DNA of 41,346 bases from Planctomycetota bacterium. GTDB taxonomy: Bacteria; Planctomycetota; UBA8108; JACQVS01. The notes under the pieces were generated by a model. That model did no database searches. It saw only the letters and a program-made list of their open reading frames with translations, and had not been told where the DNA came from. The translations under genes were made by a program, and so were the position numbers. Positions 1 to 8,404 of the stretch are shown piece by piece. The stretch is taken from assembly GCA_016209605.1 (NCBI GenBank), contig JACQVS010000052.1, forward strand, positions 1 to 41,346. Direction: 5' to 3'. Position 1 is the stretch's first letter. Every line of letters begins with the position of its first letter.

Positions 1-2207
1 GCGCCGTGGCGTACGCCTCCGCCCTCGGCCTCTTCGAGCTCGAGCTCAACGGCCGCCGCGCGGGCGACGCCTGGTTCGCCCCGGGATGGTCGGACTACGC
101 GAAGCGCGCCTACTACCGGGCCTTCGACGTCACGGGGCTCGTGCAGCCGGGGGCCAACGGCCTCGGCGCCGTCGTCGCCGACGGCTGGTACGCCGGCTAC
201 GTCGGCTTCGGCGGCGGGCGCGACCACTACGGCGACAGGATCCGCCTGCTGGCCCAGCTCGTGGTGGAGCACGCCGACGGCACGAGCGAGACCCTCGCCA
301 CCGGCCCCGACTGGAAGGCCTCCACCGGCCCCCTTCTCGAGGCCGACTTCCTCATGGGCGAGAGCTACGACGCCCGCAAGGAATTGCCCGGCTGGGACTC
401 CCCCGGTTTCGACGACTCGAGCTGGAGCGCCGCCGACGTCACCGAAAAGATCGCCGCCAGGATCGAGGCCCATCCCGGGCCGCCTGTGAACGAGCTCGGC
501 GCGCTCAAGCCGATCCAGGTCACCGAGCCGGCCAAGGGCCGCTTCGTTTTCGACCTTGGCCAGAACTTCGCCGGCGTCGCCCGCTTGAAGATGAAAGGGA
601 GCCCCGGCCAGGCCATCACCCTCCGCTTTGCGGAGATGCTGAGCCCCGACGGCAACATTTACACCGAAAACCTGCGCAGCGCCCGCGCCACCGACCGGTA
701 TATCTGCCGCGGCGGCGGCGAGGAGGAGGTCTGGCAGCCGCGCTTCACCTTCCACGGCTTCCGCTACGTCGAGCTGACTGGCTGCTCGAGCCGGCCCGAC
801 CCGGAGGCCATCACCGGCATTCCCCTGAGCAGCAACACGCCTGTGGTTGGACGCTTCCAGTGCTCGAACGACCTGGTCAACAAGCTCTTCAGCAACATCT
901 CCTGGACGCAGCGCATGAACTTCATCGATATCCCCACCGACTGCCCGCAGCGCGACGAGCGCCTCGGCTGGACGGGCGATGCGCAGATTTACTGCCGCAC
1001 GGCCTGCCGCATCACCGATGCCCAGGCCTTCTTCACCAAGTGGTTCATCGACCTCGCCGACGCGCAGCGCGAGGATGGGCAGTTCCCCATGGTGGCGCCC
1101 CTCAAATCGAAGGGCGTCACCGCCGACGGCGGGCCGGCTTGGGCGGACGCCGGGGTGATCTGCCCGTGGACGGTGTACGACCTTTACGGCGACCGGGACG
1201 TCATCGAGAAGCACTACGCCAGCATGCGCAGGTTCATCGACTTCTCGAGAAACCGTTCGACGCCGGACCTCCTGCCGCCGGCGAGCTTCCACTGCTTCGG
1301 CGACTGGCTGAACATCCGCGCCGAGACCCCCAAGGAGGTGATTTACATCGCCTACTTTGCCAACAGCACCCGGCTCTTCGCCCGTATGGCCGAGGCCCTC
1401 GGCAGGAAGGACGATGCCGAACGCTACGGCGAGCTTTTCGAGAAGATCAAGGCGGCCTTCAACCGGGCCTACGTCGCCCCCGACGGCCGCATCCTCGGCC
1501 ACACCCAGACCGGCTACGCGCTCGCCCTCTCCTTCGATCTCCTCGATGCCGAGAAGCGGGAGCTCGCCGCCCAGCATTTGATCGACGACATCCAGGGCCG
1601 CGGCTGGCGCCTTTCCACAGGCTTCATCGGCACCAAGGACCTGATGCTGGTCCTGAGCAGGATCGGCCGGACCGAGGTCGCCTACCGCCTGCTCCTCAAC
1701 ACCACTTTCCCTTCCTGGGGCTTCTCCATCCAGCACGGCGCCACCACCATCTGGGAGCGCTGGAACGGCTGGACGCCGGAGAGCGGCTTTTTCGAACCGT
1801 CGATGAACTCCTTCGCGCACTACTCTTTCGGCGCCGTCGGCCAGTGGCTGTTTGAAATCGCCGGCGGCGTCAACACCGACGGCCCCGGCTTCCGGAAGAT
1901 CATCGTCCGGCCCCAGCCCGGCGGCGGCTTGACCTGGATGAAGACAAGCTACGACTCCATCCGGGGGAGGATCGAGAGCAGCTGGGAAATGGACGGCGGG
2001 AGGTTCAGCCTCTCGATCCGCATCCCCGCCAACACCACGGCCACCGTCTTCGTGCCCGCCGCTGAGGCCGCGCAGGTCACCGAGGGGGGCAAGCCCGCCG
2101 CCCGATCGGAAGGGGTGAAGTTTTTGCGCGAGGAAGGTGGCGCGGCGGTGTTCGAGGTCGGATCGGGCGATTATTCGTTCGCATCGACAATGAAGAAATC
2201 GGGATGA
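1..2207 (+). CDS. Alpha-L-rhamnosidase, GH78 (5'-truncated by window edge)
   Basis: Hydrolyses terminal alpha-L-rhamnose from polysaccharides or glycosides. The reading frame is open to base 1, and its first visible residues (YASALGLFELELNG) are already inside the N-terminal beta-sandwich of GH78 enzymes, so the true start lies upstream. The first GTG (base 6) is probably not the start. The catalytic (alpha/alpha)6 barrel carries the family segment DCPQRDERLGWTGD (about bases 936-980), rich in catalytic acidic residues. It also has TTIWERWNGW (about 1745-1775), with the expected second catalytic Glu, and a C-terminal beta-sandwich with the FRKIIVRPQP strand. No signal peptide is visible because the front is missing. 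The stop is 12 bases before the next ATG, and AAGGAGA (2207-2213) serves rhaA, so the two genes are almost certainly cotranscribed: rhamnose release followed by isomerisation. Family assignment is strong; exact substrate is unknown. Confidence 0.93.
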   Translation, partial: AVAYASALGLFELELNGRRAGDAWFAPGWSDYAKRAYYRAFDVTGLVQPGANGLGAVVADGWYAGYVGFGGGRDHYGDRIRLLAQLVVEHADGTSETLATGPDWKASTGPLLEADFLMGESYDARKELPGWDSPGFDDSSWSAADVTEKIAARIEAHPGPPVNELGALKPIQVTEPAKGRFVFDLGQNFAGVARLKMKGSPGQAITLRFAEMLSPDGNIYTENLRSARATDRYICRGGGEEEVWQPRFTFHGFRYVELTGCSSRPDPEAITGIPLSSNTPVVGRFQCSNDLVNKLFSNISWTQRMNFIDIPTDCPQRDERLGWTGDAQIYCRTACRITDAQAFFTKWFIDLADAQREDGQFPMVAPLKSKGVTADGGPAWADAGVICPWTVYDLYGDRDVIEKHYASMRRFIDFSRNRSTPDLLPPASFHCFGDWLNIRAETPKEVIYIAYFANSTRLFARMAEALGRKDDAERYGELFEKIKAAFNRAYVAPDGRILGHTQTGYALALSFDLLDAEKRELAAQHLIDDIQGRGWRLSTGFIGTKDLMLVLSRIGRTEVAYRLLLNTTFPSWGFSIQHGATTIWERWNGWTPESGFFEPSMNSFAHYSFGAVGQWLFEIAGGVNTDGPGFRKIIVRPQPGGGLTWMKTSYDSIRGRIESSWEMDGGRFSLSIRIPANTTATVFVPAAEAAQVTEGGKPAARSEGVKFLREEGGAAVFEVGSGDYSFASTMKKSG

Positions 2208-2219
2208 AGGAGAGCTACC

Positions 2220-3503
2220 ATGGCAAGAAGTTCGGGGAACATTGAAAAGGCTTACACCCTGGCCAGGGAGCAGTACGCCGCCCTCGGCGTCGACACCGAC
2301 CGGGCGCTCGACCGCCTCGGCGCCATTTCGATCTCCTTGCACTGCTGGCAGGGGGATGACGTCGGCGGCTTCGAAAGCCCCGGCCAGCAGCTGGGCGGCG
2401 GCCTCGCCGTCACCGGCAACTATCCGGGCAAGGCCCGCAATCTCGGCGAGCTGCGCGCCGACCTGGAGAAGGCCCTCGAGCTGATCCCCGGACGCCACCG
2501 CCTCAACCTCCACGCCATTTACGCCGACACCGGCTCGAAGCGCGTCGAGCGCCATCAGCTCGAGCCGGAGCACTTCCAGAGCTGGATCGACTGGGCCATG
2601 GAAAAGAAGATCAAGCTCGATTTCAACCCGACCTTCTTCTCCCACCCCAAGGCGGCCGATGGCTTTACCCTCAGCCATTCCGATCCCGGCATCCGCCAGT
2701 TCTGGATCGAGCACGGCATCGCCTGCCGGAAGATCGGCGCCGCCATGGGAAGGCAGCTCGCGAGCCCCTGCATCGCCAACATCTGGATCCCCGACGGCCT
2801 CAAGGACACCCCCGCCGACCGCAAGGGGCCGCGGGAGCGCCTGGCGGCATCCCTGGATGCGATCTTCAAGGAGTCCTTTCCGGCGAAGCATCTTCTCGAT
2901 GCCGTCGAGTCGAAGCTCTTCGGCATCGGCTCGGAGAGCTACGTCGTCGGTTCCCATGAGTTTTACCTCGGCTACGCCGTCAAGAACCGGAAGCTCCTCT
3001 GTCTCGACCTCGGCCACTTCCACCTCACCGAGTCGATCGCCGACAAGATCTCGGCGGTGCTCCTGTGGGTGGATCAGCTCCTCCTCCACGTCAGCCGCGG
3101 CGTGCGCTGGGACAGCGACCACGTGGTGATCCTCTCCGATGAGATCCGCGCCCTCGCCCAGGAGCTGGTGCGCGGCGAGTTCCTCGACCGCGCCCACATC
3201 GGCCTCGACTTCTTCGATGCCAGCATCAACCGCATCGCCGCCTGGGTGATCGGCAGCCGCGCCACCCTCAAGGCCCTGCTCCTCGCGCTCCTCGAGCCGG
3301 CCGAGCGGCTCCGCAAGCTCGAGGCCGAAGGGGACTTCACCGCCCGCCTGGCGCTTTTCGAGGAGCTGAAGACCCAGCCCGCCGGCGCCGTCTGGAACGC
3401 CTACTGCCTCCGGCAGAACGTTCCCATCGGCCCGGCCTGGCTGGAGGAGGTCAAGAGCTACGAGAAGAAAGTGCTGTCGAAGCGGGAGAGAGGCGCCCTA
3501 TGA
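2220..3503 (+). CDS. rhaA: L-rhamnose isomerase
   Basis: Converts L-rhamnose to L-rhamnulose in the cytoplasm, the first step of rhamnose catabolism. The 427-residue length matches the family (E. coli RhaA is 419). Recognisable blocks run throughout: [14 protein letters not shown] near residue 40, [59 protein letters not shown], and [20 protein letters not shown]. Manganese ligands known from E. coli (H262, D294, D296) correspond to H266 in GHFH and to D298 and D300 in RWDSDH. The ATG follows AAGGAGA with good spacing. It sits directly behind the rhamnosidase gene, and its TGA overlaps the next ATG (ATGA), implying translational coupling. Rhamnulokinase, aldolase and a rha regulator are not in this window. 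Confidence 0.98.
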   Translation: MARSSGNIEKAYTLAREQYAALGVDTDRALDRLGAISISLHCWQGDDVGGFESPGQQLGGGLAVTGNYPGKARNLGELRADLEKALELIPGRHRLNLHAIYADTGSKRVERHQLEPEHFQSWIDWAMEKKIKLDFNPTFFSHPKAADGFTLSHSDPGIRQFWIEHGIACRKIGAAMGRQLASPCIANIWIPDGLKDTPADRKGPRERLAASLDAIFKESFPAKHLLDAVESKLFGIGSESYVVGSHEFYLGYAVKNRKLLCLDLGHFHLTESIADKISAVLLWVDQLLLHVSRGVRWDSDHVVILSDEIRALAQELVRGEFLDRAHIGLDFFDASINRIAAWVIGSRATLKALLLALLEPAERLRKLEAEGDFTARLALFEELKTQPAGAVWNAYCLRQNVPIGPAWLEEVKSYEKKVLSKRERGAL

Positions 3504-4588
3504 TTTTGAAATTGATGTTTCTTTTCTCGGTCTCTTCTCCGCCGGAGATTTCCGGGGAGATCGACCCGCTGGCGAGGGTTTACACCGAGGCCGTGCGCAA
3601 GCTGAACGACCAGCATGCCCAGAAGCCCGGGAAGACCAAGGAGCCGGAGCTGGCCAAGAAGCTCCCTCGGGCGGCGCGGGAGGCCATGGACAAGCTGCTC
3701 AAGACCAAAGACTCCCCGCCCCTCTTCGAAAGCCTGGTGAATTGCGGGGAAGCGGCGCTGGACCTGGACCTCCTCGACGACTTCGAGCGCGTGCGGAGCC
3801 GGCTCGAGAAGGCCTCCCCGGACCACGCCCGGGCCCTGGGCACGGCGCTCTCCCGCCCGCGCTTCCTCCTCCGCGGGCTCGGTGGGCTGGATTCAGAGTA
3901 TCTCCAGAGCTTCGCGGGGGTTTTCGATGCAGTGCTCGACGCCTATCAAGAGGTCTTCGGCTTCGAGGAGTGGAGCAAGGTCCCCGGAAAAAAGCTGCGG
4001 GTGAAAATTCACCTCGAGGACAAGATCGTCCGGCCGCCGCGCTTCGAGCCCCAGTATCCCTATCATTCCCAGATTGACTTCCCGGTGATTGACCAGAAGA
4101 CCCTCCGCTCCCCCACCCCCGATGGCAAATTCCTCTTTTACGGCCTCTGCCACGAGCTGGGGCACGTCATGGCGATGTGGGGGAACCAAAGCCGAGAGGA
4201 GGATCACCACGCCTGGGCCCATTACACCGGCGCCGCCATCGTCGAACACCTGGCTCAGACGGCCAAAGACCGGCCTTTCATGAAGAACTTGAGCGATGGG
4301 CGCTGGCGATCCCTGGCCGCAGAAAAGAAGCGCCTGGAAGGCCGCGCGCCTTCGCTCGCCGACCGGGATGGCGTCCTCGCGCTCCTCATCGCCCTCCACG
4401 ATCGGGTCGGCCCGAAGGCGATCGGCGAAGCGATCAACTTCCTCGACCGCCAGGACCGCCGGCTCCGCATCAACCAGGTGCGCTACTACACCTTCAAGGA
4501 GCTGAAAACCGGCCTGCTGGCCACCCTCAAGAGCCCCGAATCCCGGCAAGCGGTGGAGAGGGTGTTCAACGACCAACCGCCCCGCTGA
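3500..4588 (+). CDS. Putative exported HExxH metalloprotease-like protein of unknown family
   Basis: This 362-residue protein is not one I can name. It begins with a short hydrophobic stretch ([11 protein letters not shown]) that may be a weak signal peptide. A zinc-binding-type HELGH motif sits at residues 218-222 in the context [13 protein letters not shown]. Eighteen bases-worth of codons later, DHHAWAHY (H236, H237, H241) offers candidate third ligands, as in gluzincin-like enzymes. The N-terminal part is helical and charged; the C-terminal part ([18 protein letters not shown]) resembles the helical tail of many HExxH proteins. The start ATG overlaps the rhaA stop by 4 bases, so it belongs to the rhamnose operon. 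A metal-dependent peptidase acting outside the cytoplasm is the most economical reading, but no substrate is implied and catalytic activity is inference. Confidence 0.75.
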   Translation: MILKLMFLFSVSSPPEISGEIDPLARVYTEAVRKLNDQHAQKPGKTKEPELAKKLPRAAREAMDKLLKTKDSPPLFESLVNCGEAALDLDLLDDFERVRSRLEKASPDHARALGTALSRPRFLLRGLGGLDSEYLQSFAGVFDAVLDAYQEVFGFEEWSKVPGKKLRVKIHLEDKIVRPPRFEPQYPYHSQIDFPVIDQKTLRSPTPDGKFLFYGLCHELGHVMAMWGNQSREEDHHAWAHYTGAAIVEHLAQTAKDRPFMKNLSDGRWRSLAAEKKRLEGRAPSLADRDGVLALLIALHDRVGPKAIGEAINFLDRQDRRLRINQVRYYTFKELKTGLLATLKSPESRQAVERVFNDQPPR

Positions 4589-4653
4589 AGATCCCGGCCG
4601 CCGCTGGTTTCAATCTAGTGTTTGTACCTGTTTTTTTCTGGGAGACCTCAGCC

Positions 4654-4682
4654 TTGACAAAAACTCACATCATAAGTAATAT
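4654..4682 (+). promoter_or_regulatory. Sigma-70-type promoter, probably for a near-leaderless mRNA
   Basis: TTGACA (4654-4659) is a perfect -35. It is followed after 17 bases by TAATAT (4677-4682), a good -10; TATACT (4680-4685) is an alternative with a 20-base spacer. Transcription would begin near 4689-4690, only two or three bases before the GTG at 4692. No Shine-Dalgarno fits between, so the AAA/DUF234 gene may be read from a leaderless transcript. Confidence 0.7.
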
Positions 4683-4691
4683 ACTAGCCAT

Positions 4692-6110
4692 GTGAGTAAG
4701 CAAAATTTTGTGGACAGGGAAAGTCAACTTAAGCGCCTTGACGAAATCTATAGGAGGACCGGGGCCCAGTTCCTGGTCCTTTACGGCCGGCGTCGCATCG
4801 GCAAGACGGCTCTCATCACTCACTGGCTCGAGACTCGCGTCCAGCAAGGTTTTCTTTACTGGGTGGCCCACAAGAGTTCCCCTGGCATGCTCCTTGAGAA
4901 GTTCTCGAAGGCCCTTCAGCCATTTCTTCCCGGAGTGGCAATGGGCTTCCGTTTCACGGATTGGGAAACCGCTTTACAGCAAGTTTTCGAGATCGCAAGG
5001 AAGAGAAGGATTGTCGTCGCCATCGACGAATTTCAGTACCTCCTCGAGTCGGTGCCAGAGATCGCCAGTATCCTCCAGATCGTCTGGGATAAGCAGGCGA
5101 AAAGGTCCCGCCTGTTCTTGATTCTCGCTGGATCGCACTTTCACATGATGCGGAGCGAGTTTCTCGCTGGCCGAGGTCCCCTCTACGGGAGAACAACCGC
5201 AGACATTCTCCTTGAGGAAATCGATCCTGAAAGCATTCACCTTTTTCTCCCCAGCTACAGCCCTGAGCAGGTGGTTGAGACCTACAGTGTGGTCGGGGGG
5301 GTTCCAAAGTACCTTGAGATGTGGGATGACCGGAAACCGGTGCTCTCAAATATCCGAGAGGTAATCCTTTCTCCTGTCACCATTTTCCGGCAGGAAGCGA
5401 TCTATCTGATCCAGGACGAGATTGCCGAACCTCGGACATATCTCGGCATTCTGGAGGCAATCGGAAGCGGCATGCAAAGCCCCTCCTCGATCAGCAAGGA
5501 GACGGCGATCCCGATCAACCACATCGGGAAGTACCTCCGTAGTCTCCTCGATCTCGGATTCGTGCGCAGGATAATCTCTGTCGATGCGAGGGATCGCAAA
5601 AACACCCGGTTGAGCCGTTACGAGATCCAGGATGCCTACTTGAAGTTCCATTTCACCTATATAGTCCCAAACCTTGAGCTGCTCGAGCAAAACCGGCTAG
5701 GCAGGTTGTTGGAGATCATCGACGGCAGCTTCTCGTCTTTCGTCGGTCGCACTGGATACGAGGAGCTTGCACGGCGTTTCATCATCCGGCTGGGTGACAA
5801 CCGGGAGTTACCGTTCGTGCCCGATCGCGTTGGACGGATCTGGAACAAGCACGGTGAGATCGATATCGCGGCTCTCCAGGGTAAATCCCGCGTGGCGCTT
5901 TTCGGTGAGTGCAGGTGGAGCAACCGCAAGATCACGATCCGAGCGCTCGACGAACTAAAGGAAAAGGTTGAAACTCTCTCCAGGATAAAGGATTACAAAC
6001 TCCACTACGCCCTGTTTTCAAAGTCAGGCTTCACAAAGCCGCTGATGAAGCGGGCCATGGAGGAAAGGATCTTGCTCTTCGAGGGGGCCAGGTTCAAGCG
6101 CGTCGTGTGA
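4692..6110 (+). CDS. AAA/ATPase_2 family ATP-binding protein with C-terminal DUF234 nuclease-like domain
   Basis: A 472-residue STAND/AAA-like ATPase of the archaeal ATPase_2 + DUF234 type. Walker A is GRRRIGKTAL (about residues 32-41), Walker B is RIVVAIDEFQYL (about 105-116), and a sensor-like LILAGS follows. A winged-helix region (SSISKETAIPINHIGKYLRSL) precedes the DUF234 part. That part contains GEIDIAAL...GECRW, resembling the PD-(D/E)xK nuclease core of this family. Function in the family is unsettled; DNA repair, defence and mobile-element roles have all been proposed. GTG is chosen because family similarity begins at FVDRESQLKRLDEIY, leaving no room for a later start. Base composition is clearly AT-richer than the flanking genes, and the gene has its own promoter, both consistent with horizontal acquisition. 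Confidence 0.9.
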   Translation: MSKQNFVDRESQLKRLDEIYRRTGAQFLVLYGRRRIGKTALITHWLETRVQQGFLYWVAHKSSPGMLLEKFSKALQPFLPGVAMGFRFTDWETALQQVFEIARKRRIVVAIDEFQYLLESVPEIASILQIVWDKQAKRSRLFLILAGSHFHMMRSEFLAGRGPLYGRTTADILLEEIDPESIHLFLPSYSPEQVVETYSVVGGVPKYLEMWDDRKPVLSNIREVILSPVTIFRQEAIYLIQDEIAEPRTYLGILEAIGSGMQSPSSISKETAIPINHIGKYLRSLLDLGFVRRIISVDARDRKNTRLSRYEIQDAYLKFHFTYIVPNLELLEQNRLGRLLEIIDGSFSSFVGRTGYEELARRFIIRLGDNRELPFVPDRVGRIWNKHGEIDIAALQGKSRVALFGECRWSNRKITIRALDELKEKVETLSRIKDYKLHYALFSKSGFTKPLMKRAMEERILLFEGARFKRVV

Positions 6111-6175
6111 ACTCTCGCCCCCAGTTCCGCAGGCTGCCGCGATCTTTCCACGCTCAAATTTTTATTCCTTTCACA

Positions 6176-6233
6176 ATAATGCGGCGCTTTGGCGCCTAAA
6201 GTCTTAAAAAAATTCACGATTTACTTTAGTAAA
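6176..6233. terminator. Two small hairpins between convergent genes (possible bidirectional terminator, REP-like)
   Basis: The gap between the ends of two convergent genes holds GGCGC-TTTG-GCGCC (6183-6196), preceded by ATAATGCGG. A second hairpin, TTTACT-TT-AGTAAA (6220-6233), lies in an AT-rich stretch with an A-run at 6205-6211 that reads as a U-run on the minus strand. The ATAATGCGG prefix recurs before hairpins at 13711 and 30052, so this may belong to a dispersed family rather than being a simple terminator. Confidence 0.4.
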
Positions 6234-6244
6234 AATAATCACAT

Positions 6245-7897
6245 TCACGCGGCAATTCCCAAAAGGCCAAAGAGTTTCTGCATCTCGACTTGGATCTTCT
6301 CGTACTGGATATCGATCGCACTTTGATTCGGTGGTTTAGGACCTCTGATTCGTTTCCCGCCATTGGCCAGTAACGGTTTCAGGACCGCTTCGCGGAGGAC
6401 CAAAAAGGCATTCATGGCACCTAGGGCAGCCAGGGGACTTTCGTAGCGATGCGATTTCTTTTTCCGGCGGACTAAATCCTTGGCACGGAATTTCCTGAGA
6501 TCGTAACTGGCTTGGGAAGGCTTGTAACCTTCTTCTGGCACCTTGAGGACTTCTCTCACCTTGGCAGCCAGCTCCGACATGGTAAATCCGCGCGGCTGCT
6601 TGGCCAGCGCCACCAGCGCTTTCATCACCGCCCGGATACGCGGGCGGTTGACGTCGACACCGCCGATTCTGCTTTTACCGATTTGCGCTGGTGTAGGCCA
6701 GGCCTCCAAAGTTCCATCGTCAATGAAGGAGACGTCCACGCGGCGTACAACCGCTAGGAACCGCTCGACGATCTCCCTCAGGGCGGTGATGAGGGTGGGA
6801 AATTTAGCGACCCCCCTGCCGCAGCGGAGATCGTGGGTGTTGTGAGCAATGGCTTCGATCCGAAGTACGTGTTCGCCTTTGCTATACATCTTGACGGTTA
6901 GTTTGCCGAAATGAGCCTTGAAAACCGTCAGATCATAGACAGGTCTCTCGAGCACGACTTCAAACTTGGGCAGCTTCCCATGGCGATCACGGTAGAACGG
7001 GCGGCGCTTACGGCCAAAGATCGTTTTGAGGGTCTGAAGATCTAGCTTGGCGCGGGTGCGGTCTATGATGCCATCAAAAACCTGCTGCATGGTCCAACCC
7101 CGATAAAAAAGCAGATTGCGGCTGTATTCCACTTGGTAGATGGAGTAGGCGTAAGCAAAGCCGGTTTGCTTTTGTTCCTCGAGCCCCAGAGCAAAGCAGA
7201 GGCACGAGGAGTAAATCCAACGCTCGCAGACGCTGACCAGGCGCCCTTCACAGCTTTTGGCTGTCATGGTATCTGCGACTCTAGCCAGGCCTGCGGCGTT
7301 GGATACTTTCGTGAAACAGTTGCCTTCCTTGGTGAAGGGAATGCCCTTCTTGGCCGCCTGGCGGGCAACATATTCATGACCGTTCAAGATAATCTGGGCG
7401 CTAAAAGGCGGATGAGGGCACAACTTGATCGTCACGTGCCCCCATTCCGGATCCATGAAGTGGAACGAATACTGATTGACGTAGGGCCAGGGATTCTTTT
7501 TCCTGAGATCGATAGCGCCATTCGAAAACGTTCTGACTTCGTAAACCGGCGCTGGCGCTTTGCCAACGAGAATACAGAAGAGGCCCTTAAACTTGGGATC
7601 GGCAGGCTTATATTCCTCGGCGATCTCGTGCTTGCGCTCACCACGCCGGCAGTCGATCAGCGGGATTCCCATTTGCTCGGCATAAGCGCGCACGCGCCGG
7701 CTGAATCGACCTGAAAAGCGCATCAGGTGCGTATTGTCGAGCGTCCCATCCCCGCCGGTCAACTGGCGCCACCAGTTACGAAATCCACCCGGTGACTGCA
7801 CCAGGGGGAAATAAGCATTCAGCACGATGCGATCCACGCAGTCATACCTGCCGTCGAGTAATGCCGCGTAGTATTCGGTAAGGTCGTCAGGTTTCAT
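6245..7897 (-). CDS. Uncharacterised 550-residue protein, possible mobile-element or recombinase-like
   Basis: I do not recognise a named domain. From memory, close relatives with blocks such as DCVDRIVLNAYF, FSRRVRAYAEQMGIP, WGHVTIKLCPHPPF, ILNGHEYVARQA, FTKEGNCF and YSIYQVEYSRNLLF occur as hypothetical proteins in many unrelated bacteria, sometimes in several copies per genome. The C-terminal third is basic and contains a winged-helix-like segment (PRGFTMSELAAKVREVL...YDLRKFRAKDLV), followed by RRKKKSHRY, fitting DNA or RNA binding. There is no HUH motif and no obvious DDE signature. The ATG at 7897 is preferred over the upstream ATG at 8065, because the extra 56 residues are low-complexity translation of the palindrome-rich leader. 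AAGGAA lies about 15 bases upstream. Convergent with the ATPase gene; composition is AT-richer than the surrounding operons. Confidence 0.7.
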   Translation of the reverse strand: MKPDDLTEYYAALLDGRYDCVDRIVLNAYFPLVQSPGGFRNWWRQLTGGDGTLDNTHLMRFSGRFSRRVRAYAEQMGIPLIDCRRGERKHEIAEEYKPADPKFKGLFCILVGKAPAPVYEVRTFSNGAIDLRKKNPWPYVNQYSFHFMDPEWGHVTIKLCPHPPFSAQIILNGHEYVARQAAKKGIPFTKEGNCFTKVSNAAGLARVADTMTAKSCEGRLVSVCERWIYSSCLCFALGLEEQKQTGFAYAYSIYQVEYSRNLLFYRGWTMQQVFDGIIDRTRAKLDLQTLKTIFGRKRRPFYRDRHGKLPKFEVVLERPVYDLTVFKAHFGKLTVKMYSKGEHVLRIEAIAHNTHDLRCGRGVAKFPTLITALREIVERFLAVVRRVDVSFIDDGTLEAWPTPAQIGKSRIGGVDVNRPRIRAVMKALVALAKQPRGFTMSELAAKVREVLKVPEEGYKPSQASYDLRKFRAKDLVRRKKKSHRYESPLAALGAMNAFLVLREAVLKPLLANGGKRIRGPKPPNQSAIDIQYEKIQVEMQKLFGLLGIAA

Positions 7898-8013
7898 CTC
7901 TGCACTTGGTTCCTTGCGGAGTTTACTGGGTAGGGATTCAAGCCCATGGCAAATGGGAGATCCCGGCCGGGGGGGCTTCGAGAGCGCCCTGAGGTTGCTT
8001 GTGGGTCGGGGGT

Positions 8014-8159
8014 CAAGGGGGGCAACGCTCCCCTTGGTAGGGGTTTCAAGGGGGGCAACGCCCACCTTGATGGGGGTTCAAAGGGGGTAAGGCCCCCTTG
8101 TGGAAGGGTCCAGGAAGGCAACGCCTTCCTGGCTAGGTTGGGGGCTGAGCCCGCCTTAG
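8014..8159. repeat. Tandem array of five GC-rich palindromes with AAC-type loops
   Basis: Hairpin-forming units lie at 8014-8036 (CAAGGGG / CCCCTTG), 8047-8069 (CAAGG with inner GGGC-AAC-GCCC), 8079-8100 (AAGGGGG-TAAGG-CCCCCTT), 8110-8132 (CCAGGAAGGC-AAC-GCCTTCCTGG's two arms, a perfect 10-bp stem with a 3-base loop) and about 8133-8159 (GGGC-TGA-GCCC core). Start-to-start spacing is 33, 32, 31 and 23 bases. The stems covary between units while the GGCAACGCC-like centre is largely kept, which argues for selection on structure rather than on primary sequence. Confidence 0.8.
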
Positions 8160-8266
8160 AAATTCTCTGTATAACCTTGAATGTCATTAAAACTTTTCGG
8201 CACAATACCGAGGACTTAAAAACGCAGGATAAATCCAGCAAACTTAAGAATCAACTGCGAATGCCA

Positions 8267-8344
8267 CTTCTTCCGGGCAAAGTCCCGGAAGAAGCGTAGG
8301 CGCTATATCCGAAACATCTTCGCAGCCTGCGGAGAAATTTTGTG
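8267..8344. repeat. Pair of hairpins, REP-like intergenic repeat
   Basis: CTTCTTCCGGG (8267-8277) pairs perfectly with CCCGGAAGAAG (8284-8294) around a 6-base loop. It is followed by a segment (8302-8344) that aligns with 30073-30113: both have GCTAT, CCG, AAC, TTC, CAGC and TGCGGAGAA in the same order. The second copy is a near-perfect long hairpin at the 30 kb site. The shared sequence in two intergenic gaps supports a dispersed repeat family. Confidence 0.6.
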
Positions 8345-8368
8345 ATCATCCAACGCTTTCTAATTCGC

Positions 8369-8404
8369 TTTGCGTCTTATCTTGGCGTCTTGGCGGTTCA
8401 ATCC
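8369..8404. repeat. Quasi-periodic GCGTCTTGGCG-type repeat
   Basis: The plus strand reads GCGTCTTATCTTGGCGTCTT then GGCGGTT, a roughly 10-base periodic motif. Its complement (CCGCCAAGACGCCAAG) is a sequence I have seen scattered in intergenic DNA of many bacteria. Its function is unknown. Here it lies next to two other repeat families. Confidence 0.45.

Noticed and set aside
86..1855. 589-codon frame inside the rhamnosidase gene
   Set aside because: Arg/Pro-rich frame-shifted reading of the GH78 gene.
4625..4640. T-run after the HExxH gene as a terminator
   Set aside because: No stable GC hairpin lies directly before the T-run at 4631-4637.
8014..8132. Possible CRISPR array
   Set aside because: The repeated units are palindromes that differ in sequence. 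There are no unique spacers between identical repeats, and no cas genes.
7946..8299. 117-codon plus-strand frame over the palindromes
   Set aside because: Its low-complexity Gly/Pro/Arg product is what GC-rich palindromes yield in any frame; there is no ribosome site.
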